A DNA stretch of 10,261 nt from Chloroflexota bacterium (lineage in GTDB: Bacteria > Chloroflexota > UBA4733): positions 1 through 10,261 of the forward strand of contig JAICXR010000084.1 in the NCBI GenBank assembly GCA_025980355.1. The letters run 5' to 3'. Positions within the stretch are counted from its first letter, which is position 1; the number at the start of each line of letters is the position of its first letter. Position numbers and translations under genes: made by a program. The notes under the pieces are model-generated. The model was not told the DNA's origin, made no database searches, and saw nothing but the letters and a program-made list of their open reading frames with translations. Shown here piece after piece: positions 6,191 through 10,261 of the stretch.

Positions 6191-7573
6191 GTGTTCAGTC
6201 GATTGCTTGTTGCAAATCGGGGCGAGATCGCCGTTCGGATCGTTCGTTGCTGCCATGAGCTGGGGATTGAGACGATCTGTGTCTACTCGGAGGCGGACCG
6301 TGACAGCCTGGCGGTCCGGCTGGCCGATCATCCGATCTGCATCGGCCCGGCGCCGAGTGCTCGTAGTTACCTGCACATCCCGAGCGTCATTCAGGCTGCC
6401 TTACTGACGGGGGCGGAAGCGATCCATCCCGGCGCCGGCTTCCTGGCGGAGGATGCCCGGTTCGCGGAGATCTGCGAGCAATACGGCATCGTCTTCATCG
6501 GCCCGCCGGCGGCGGTCCTTAAGGCCGTCGGGGAGAAAACTCTGGCGAAACAGGCGATGCAGGCGGCGGGTGTGCCGGTGATCCCGGGCAGCCCCGAACC
6601 CTTGCGCAGCGTGGTCGACGCGGCGCGGGCGGCGGACCAGATCGGCTATCCCGTCATGCTCAAGCCGGCCGGCGGCGGCGGCGGCAAAGGCATGCGCATC
6701 GCCCGCACGCCAGCGGACCTGGAGCGGCTCTTCCCCCTCTCCCAGAGCGAGGCGGCGGCTTCGTTCAGCAATGACGGCATCTACCTGGAGCGCTACCTGG
6801 AGCACATGCGCCATATCGAAGTGCAGATCCTTGCCGATTCCCACGGCCACATCCTGGCGCTTGGCGAACGCAACTGTTCGGCCCAGCGCTTTCACCAGAA
6901 GCTCATCGAAGAAGCGCCCAGTCCCGGCCTCCCGGAGGCTGCGCGGAAGGCGATCTGGGCCTCGGCCGTGTGCGGCGCCCGTGCCATTCACTACTGCGGC
7001 GCGGGCACCATGGAATTCCTGGTCGACGAGCAGAACAACCACTTCTTCCTGGAGATCAACAAGCGCATCCAGGTCGAACACCCGGTGACCGAGGCGATCT
7101 CCGGCATCGATCTGGTGAAGGAACAACTGCGCATCGCCGACGGCGAAGCCCCCCGCCTGACGCAGGACGACGTCGTCCTCCGCGGGCACGCCATCGAATG
7201 CCGGATCAACGCCGAAGACCCCAGCCAGCGGTTCAAAGCCCAGGCGGGCGTCGTCAGCGGCTACCTGCCACCCGGCGGGCCGGGCATCCGGGTCGACTCG
7301 CACCTCTATGCCGGCTACGTCGTGCCGCCGTTCTACGACTCCCTCGTGGCGAAGATCATCGCTTGGGGCGCCGACCGCTCGGAAGCGCTGGCCCGACTCG
7401 TCCGCGCGCTGGACGAATGCTGGATCGAAGGCGTGACGACCAATATCGCATTCCAGCGCTGGCTCCTGGGCACGACGGCCTTCGCCGACGGCACCCTGAC
7501 CACGGAGTTTGTCAGCCAGTCGCTCCTGGAAGGCGTTCCTTTCGGCCGCTCGGAAGCTGAAGACGAGGCGTGA
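6191..7573 (+). CDS. accC: Biotin carboxylase subunit of acetyl-CoA (or related acyl-CoA) carboxylase
   Basis: ATP-dependent carboxylation of biotin on a carrier protein, the first half of malonyl-CoA formation for fatty-acid synthesis. It has 460 residues against about 450 in E. coli. The order is the N-terminal domain LLVANRGEIAVRI (5-17), an ATP-grasp domain with the glycine loop KPAGGGGGKGM (158-168), and the C-terminal domain. Aligned by eye with E. coli AccC, K116, the catalytic K237 (HQK), E288/N290 (metal), R292, E296 and R338 are kept. Unusual are GAGFL at 81-85 (E. coli GYGFL) and NCSAQRF at 228-234 (E. coli DCSMQRR). The start is GTG 6191: a stop lies just upstream in frame, and MFSRLLVANRGE is the normal beginning. 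GAAAGG is 16 nt away, but a small hairpin (6178-6188) could shorten this. No accB is nearby. Confidence 0.9.
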   Translation: MFSRLLVANRGEIAVRIVRCCHELGIETICVYSEADRDSLAVRLADHPICIGPAPSARSYLHIPSVIQAALLTGAEAIHPGAGFLAEDARFAEICEQYGIVFIGPPAAVLKAVGEKTLAKQAMQAAGVPVIPGSPEPLRSVVDAARAADQIGYPVMLKPAGGGGGKGMRIARTPADLERLFPLSQSEAAASFSNDGIYLERYLEHMRHIEVQILADSHGHILALGERNCSAQRFHQKLIEEAPSPGLPEAARKAIWASAVCGARAIHYCGAGTMEFLVDEQNNHFFLEINKRIQVEHPVTEAISGIDLVKEQLRIADGEAPRLTQDDVVLRGHAIECRINAEDPSQRFKAQAGVVSGYLPPGGPGIRVDSHLYAGYVVPPFYDSLVAKIIAWGADRSEALARLVRALDECWIEGVTTNIAFQRWLLGTTAFADGTLTTEFVSQSLLEGVPFGRSEAEDEA

Positions 7574-7578
7574 GCACG

Positions 7579-8058
7579 ATGACTGCGCCGAGACGAGACC
7601 CGCAATTTGCCGCCGGTCGGCGGCGAGCACGGGAAGCCGCCATGCAGGTCCTGTTCGAGCTGGATCAAACCGACCACCCCTTGGAGGTGGTCCTGGCCGA
7701 CCGTCTCCAGGAACCCCCCGTGGACGAGCCATTGGCCGAGCCGTACGCGGACTTTGCCGGGCGCCTCGCCAGCGGGGCGTGGCAACGTCGCGAGGAGCTG
7801 GACGCCCGCATCGCCGCGGCCGCGCCGCAATGGCCGTTGCCGCAGTTGCCGGCGGTGGACCGGGCCATCTTACGGCTTGCAATCTTCGAGTTGTGCTTTG
7901 ATAATGAAACGCCGCCGCGAGCCGCGATCAACGAGGCTGTCGATCTCGCGAAGGTGTATGGCGGAGAAAGTTCGGGCCGTTTTGTAAACGGCGTCCTGGG
8001 ATCAATAGCCTCGCAAGTGGATAGGAGTGGCGAAGTTCATGGCCGTGTCGACCTATGA
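7579..8058 (+). CDS. nusB: Transcription antitermination factor NusB
   Basis: All-helical RNA-binding protein that, with NusE (S10), binds boxA in rRNA leader transcripts and prevents premature termination. It has 159 residues. Family marks: RRRAREAAMQVLFELD (14-29), the start of helix 1 with the basic RNA-binding arginines; PAVDRAILRLAIFEL (91-105); and INEAVDLAKVYGGESSGRFV (117-136), the family signature, followed by NGVL. About 15 extra residues follow the fold. ATG 7579 is preferred because GAGG at 7565-7568 is 10 nt away. An alternative GTG at 7570 would overlap the accC stop as GTGA and add three residues. Either way it is directly coupled to accC. Its 3' end overlaps acpP by 20 bp. Confidence 0.92.
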   Translation: MTAPRRDPQFAAGRRRAREAAMQVLFELDQTDHPLEVVLADRLQEPPVDEPLAEPYADFAGRLASGAWQRREELDARIAAAAPQWPLPQLPAVDRAILRLAIFELCFDNETPPRAAINEAVDLAKVYGGESSGRFVNGVLGSIASQVDRSGEVHGRVDL

Positions 8059-8278
8059 TCGCCTGAAGAAGATCGTCTCGGAGCAGCTCGGCGTCGATGA
8101 GGCGGAAGTGACGCCTCAGGCGTCCTTCGTCGACGACCTCAACGCCGATTCGCTGGATTTAGTCGAGCTGATCATGTCGTTGGAAGAGGAGTTCGGGATG
8201 GAGATCCCGGACGAGGACGCGGAGAACATCCGCACCGTCCAAGAGGCGGTAGAATATGTTGATGAGCATGGCGCCTGA
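8039..8278 (+). CDS. acpP: Acyl carrier protein
   Basis: Carrier of growing acyl chains in type II fatty-acid synthesis. It has 79 residues and is acidic. The phosphopantetheine site is S38 in DDLNADSLDLVEL (32-44), followed by the helix II/III region EEEFGMEIPDEDAENIRTV (49-67). The start is ATG 8039: AGGAG (8023-8027) lies 11 nt away, whereas an in-frame GTG at 8027 would overlap this Shine-Dalgarno and is rejected. The gene begins inside the nusB 3' end, so both are read from one mRNA. With accC upstream it makes a small fatty-acid module. The usual neighbours plsX, fabD, fabG and fabF are not in the window. After the stop, 102 bp without a recognisable gene or terminator lead to tatC. Confidence 0.96.
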   Translation: MAVSTYDRLKKIVSEQLGVDEAEVTPQASFVDDLNADSLDLVELIMSLEEEFGMEIPDEDAENIRTVQEAVEYVDEHGA

Positions 8279-8380
8279 GCGCGGCGCTCCTCACCCACCA
8301 GCCGGCGACGTGGCGTAGCCTGAGTGCCGCCCCCGTGACCCGCAGGCTGCCATGCCACGAACGTTACGAAGGGTCAGACG

Positions 8381-10252
8381 ATGACGAGTGGAGACGGCGA
8401 GCGCGTCGCACCGCCGCCGGAGATGGCGGCGGATAGCACCACAAGCGGGGCAGTGTCGGCCGCGGCGTTGTGCTACGACAGCGATGATCTGCTCACCCAG
8501 CGCCGCGGCGGATTGCCGGCGGACCGCGCGCGCGCGACGAATGGCCACACGGACCTACCGGACACGGCGGAACCTGACGTGGCCGGACCGCAATTCGCAG
8601 AAGCCGATGATGCGGCGCCACCGCCGTCGGCCGCTCCGGCGAGCGTCGACGACGCTTCACCGGAACCACCGGTGGAAGACGTTCCCGCCGTCGGGTCTGC
8701 CGCGTCTGAGATGGTCACGGAGCCGCGGCCATTTGCCGAGCCGGGGCACAGCAACGGCACGGTGGCCGTGCTCGCGCCGCCGACCGTTGCCGAGCAGCCG
8801 ATCGTCGCCGTCCCGGCAATTGACGATGAGGTCCCGCTGCCTTCGACGCCAATTCCGTCGGACGAGGCCGAAGACGCTGACGAAGCCTCGTCCGTGGGGG
8901 CAATGAGCGCCGCGGCCCAACCCCAGGATCCGACGCTTGATCCTGCGCCCGTCGCCTCTACCCCGGGCGAAACCGCTTCATCGGCCGCCCAGGCGCCCGA
9001 TGAAGCGAGCCTGGCTGCCGATGTGCTGGAACCCGAAGTGGACGAGGCACCGGTCCCGCTCGCGCCGCTCACGACGGACGCTCGGCCAGCGCCCCCTCCG
9101 GTGGACCCCGTCACGCCGACCGTACCGACCGTTGCGACCAACGGCTTCGCGCACCACGCGGCGGAGACGGCCGAATTCACCCCGGTGGCTTCGGACGAGG
9201 CCACGGAGCCCGTCGACACGCTCCCGCTGGCGCCGGACATTGCCCAACCGCCGGCGGACGAGATGATCGAGATCCCGATGCCGGTCGTCAGCGGCGAAGA
9301 GCAGCAGACGCTCGGTATTCCCGGCGAGATGGCAATGGATGCGCCGATGGGGGCCGTGAGCGCGCCCGAGGACACGCTGACGCTTGCCGCCGAGCCGACC
9401 ACCATACCAGAGGCAGCCGGCGCCGAGACTGCGGTCCTGACCGAGCCCGATCTGCCGACCATTCCGCCGGTCGCCCCGCCGGCACCGCCCGTGGCCGCCA
9501 CGCCGCCGCCGCCGCCCTCCGCACCGCCGCCCGACGAGGGCGAGGAGGAGGGTGCGACGATGACGATCATCGAGCACCTTGAGGAGTTGCGGCACCGCAT
9601 CACGGTCAGCGCCATTAGCATTGTCGTCGGCGCGGTCCTCGGTTGGTTCATTGTCCCGCACGTCGTGCAGTATCTAGAACACGCCGCCCAGAAAATCGGC
9701 GGCAAGTTCTTCAGCCCGACGATTCTCGGTCCCTTCGGGCTGGAACTGAAGCTCTCCTTCTTGATCGGCCTGATCATCGCGTCTCCGGTCGTGCTGTTCC
9801 AGGTCTGGGGATTTATCGCCCCGGGACTCACGCGGCGAGAGAAGCGATACGCCTTACCGTTCTCCCTCATCGGCAGCGGTCTCTTCGCCGCCGGGGCGGT
9901 AACCGGCATCCTGATCGTGCCGCTGGCGATCCAGTTCCTGACCCACTTCTTCGCCGTCCTCGACCTAGAGCAGTTGCTGGACATCGACAAGTACATCATG
10001 TTCATCGCGCTCATCGCCGTCATCTTCGGGATCACGTTTGAGCTGCCGATCTTCATGGTCGGCTTCTCCTTGCTCGGGGTCGTCACCTCCCGCTACTTCA
10101 TCCAGAAGTTCCGGATCGCGATCTTCATCATCTTCGGCGTGTCCATGGTGATCACCCCCGGTGCCGACTTGATCTCCCCGCTCGTGCTGGGCGGCTTCCT
10201 GACGGTGCTCTACTGGTTCGGAGTGCTCCTGATCCGGATCATCGGGCGGTAA
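8381..10252 (+). CDS. tatC: Sec-independent protein translocase TatC with a ~393-residue acidic disordered N-terminal extension
   Basis: Core receptor of the twin-arginine translocase, which recognises RR signal peptides and exports folded proteins. Residues 394-623 form a complete TatC of 230 residues with six predicted membrane helices: HLEELRHR (399-406), QVWGFIAPGLTRREKR (474-489) with the E equivalent to E. coli E103 at 487, FELPIF (553-558) with E554, and TPGADLISP (592-600). Residues 1-393 are not TatC: by hand count 34 Asp, 37 Glu, 7 Arg and no Lys, rich in Pro, Ala and Thr, with no signal peptide or membrane segment. This part should be disordered and, since TatC's N-terminus is cytoplasmic, lie in the cytoplasm. 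The start is ATG 8381 with GAAGGG 7 nt upstream. Ordinary TatC has only a short N-terminal tail. A second start at 9560 is possible. Confidence 0.92.
   Translation: MTSGDGERVAPPPEMAADSTTSGAVSAAALCYDSDDLLTQRRGGLPADRARATNGHTDLPDTAEPDVAGPQFAEADDAAPPPSAAPASVDDASPEPPVEDVPAVGSAASEMVTEPRPFAEPGHSNGTVAVLAPPTVAEQPIVAVPAIDDEVPLPSTPIPSDEAEDADEASSVGAMSAAAQPQDPTLDPAPVASTPGETASSAAQAPDEASLAADVLEPEVDEAPVPLAPLTTDARPAPPPVDPVTPTVPTVATNGFAHHAAETAEFTPVASDEATEPVDTLPLAPDIAQPPADEMIEIPMPVVSGEEQQTLGIPGEMAMDAPMGAVSAPEDTLTLAAEPTTIPEAAGAETAVLTEPDLPTIPPVAPPAPPVAATPPPPPSAPPPDEGEEEGATMTIIEHLEELRHRITVSAISIVVGAVLGWFIVPHVVQYLEHAAQKIGGKFFSPTILGPFGLELKLSFLIGLIIASPVVLFQVWGFIAPGLTRREKRYALPFSLIGSGLFAAGAVTGILIVPLAIQFLTHFFAVLDLEQLLDIDKYIMFIALIAVIFGITFELPIFMVGFSLLGVVTSRYFIQKFRIAIFIIFGVSMVITPGADLISPLVLGGFLTVLYWFGVLLIRIIGR
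9542..9562 (+). promoter_or_regulatory. Internal Shine-Dalgarno and ATG at the canonical TatC start
   Basis: GAGGAGGAGGG at 9542-9552 is followed after 7 nt by ATG 9560-9562, which begins MTIIEHLEELRHR, exactly where a normal TatC starts. In the long frame the same bases encode part of an acidic Glu run. The match and spacing are as good as at any start in the window, so a 230-residue TatC may be made in addition to, or instead of, the 623-residue form. Confidence 0.5.
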
Positions 10253-10261
10253 AAACTGTCC

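Noticed and set aside
6401..7882. Minus-strand open frame of 493 residues opposite accC and nusB
   Set aside because: It is antisense to two genes with well-conserved family motifs, and its product is unrecognisable.
8498..8520. Twin-arginine-like QRRGG near residue 41 of the TatC extension, as a possible self Tat signal
   Set aside because: No hydrophobic stretch or cleavage site follows; the sequence turns polar and acidic at once.
9503..9536. CCG-rich triplet tract as a repeat element
   Set aside because: It simply encodes the poly-Pro/Ala hinge before TatC, with no repeat unit extending beyond the coding frame.
8473..10086. Long minus-strand open frame opposite tatC
   Set aside because: Its Ser/Gly/Ala-rich product has no recognisable domain and mirrors the GC-rich coding strand, while the plus strand carries clear TatC motifs.

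Overview
The window is a compact, high-GC bacterial chromosome segment. GTG starts are frequent, genes abut or overlap, and no mobile element, CRISPR array or RNA gene is visible. The gene set suggests a Chloroflexota bacterium, possibly class Thermomicrobia: an M3 peptidase, a SpoU-type methyltransferase, an ECF sigma/anti-sigma pair with an Ig-like ectodomain, a stand-alone MEDS protein and a DUF177-L32-AccC-NusB-ACP cluster. This is an inference from gene content and protein style. No database comparison was possible.

Left part (1-2174): the 3' three-quarters of an M3-family oligoendopeptidase gene (+) runs into a SpoU/TrmH-type RNA methyltransferase gene (-). The two genes converge and overlap tail to tail by 183 bp. 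A 180-bp spacer (2175-2355) separates the methyltransferase start from a divergent regulatory pair.

Regulatory part (2356-5018): an ECF-like sigma factor overlaps by 8 bp with its probable anti-sigma factor. The anti-sigma has an HC2-type zinc-binding segment, one membrane helix, an Ig-like domain, a Pro/Ser/Thr-rich linker and a duplicated C-terminal module. It is probably an envelope signalling unit. A MEDS-domain protein (-) ends 1 bp beyond the anti-sigma stop. It is driven by a near-consensus promoter (TTGACA, 18-bp spacer, TATACT), which shows that the longest possible reading frame is not the real protein.

Housekeeping cluster (5188-8278): a divergent promoter leads into DUF177/YceD, rpmF (L32), accC, nusB and acpP, all on + and tightly packed. 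This links ribosome assembly, rRNA antitermination and fatty-acid synthesis. The usual plsX-fabH-fabD-fabG block between rpmF and acpP is absent, and accC plus nusB stand there instead.

Right end (8381-10252): a TatC translocase gene carries an extraordinary N-terminal extension of about 393 residues: acidic, Pro/Ala-rich and lysine-free. A strong Shine-Dalgarno sequence and an ATG lie exactly where an ordinary TatC would begin, so two products (623 and 230 residues) are possible. This is the most unusual feature of the window.
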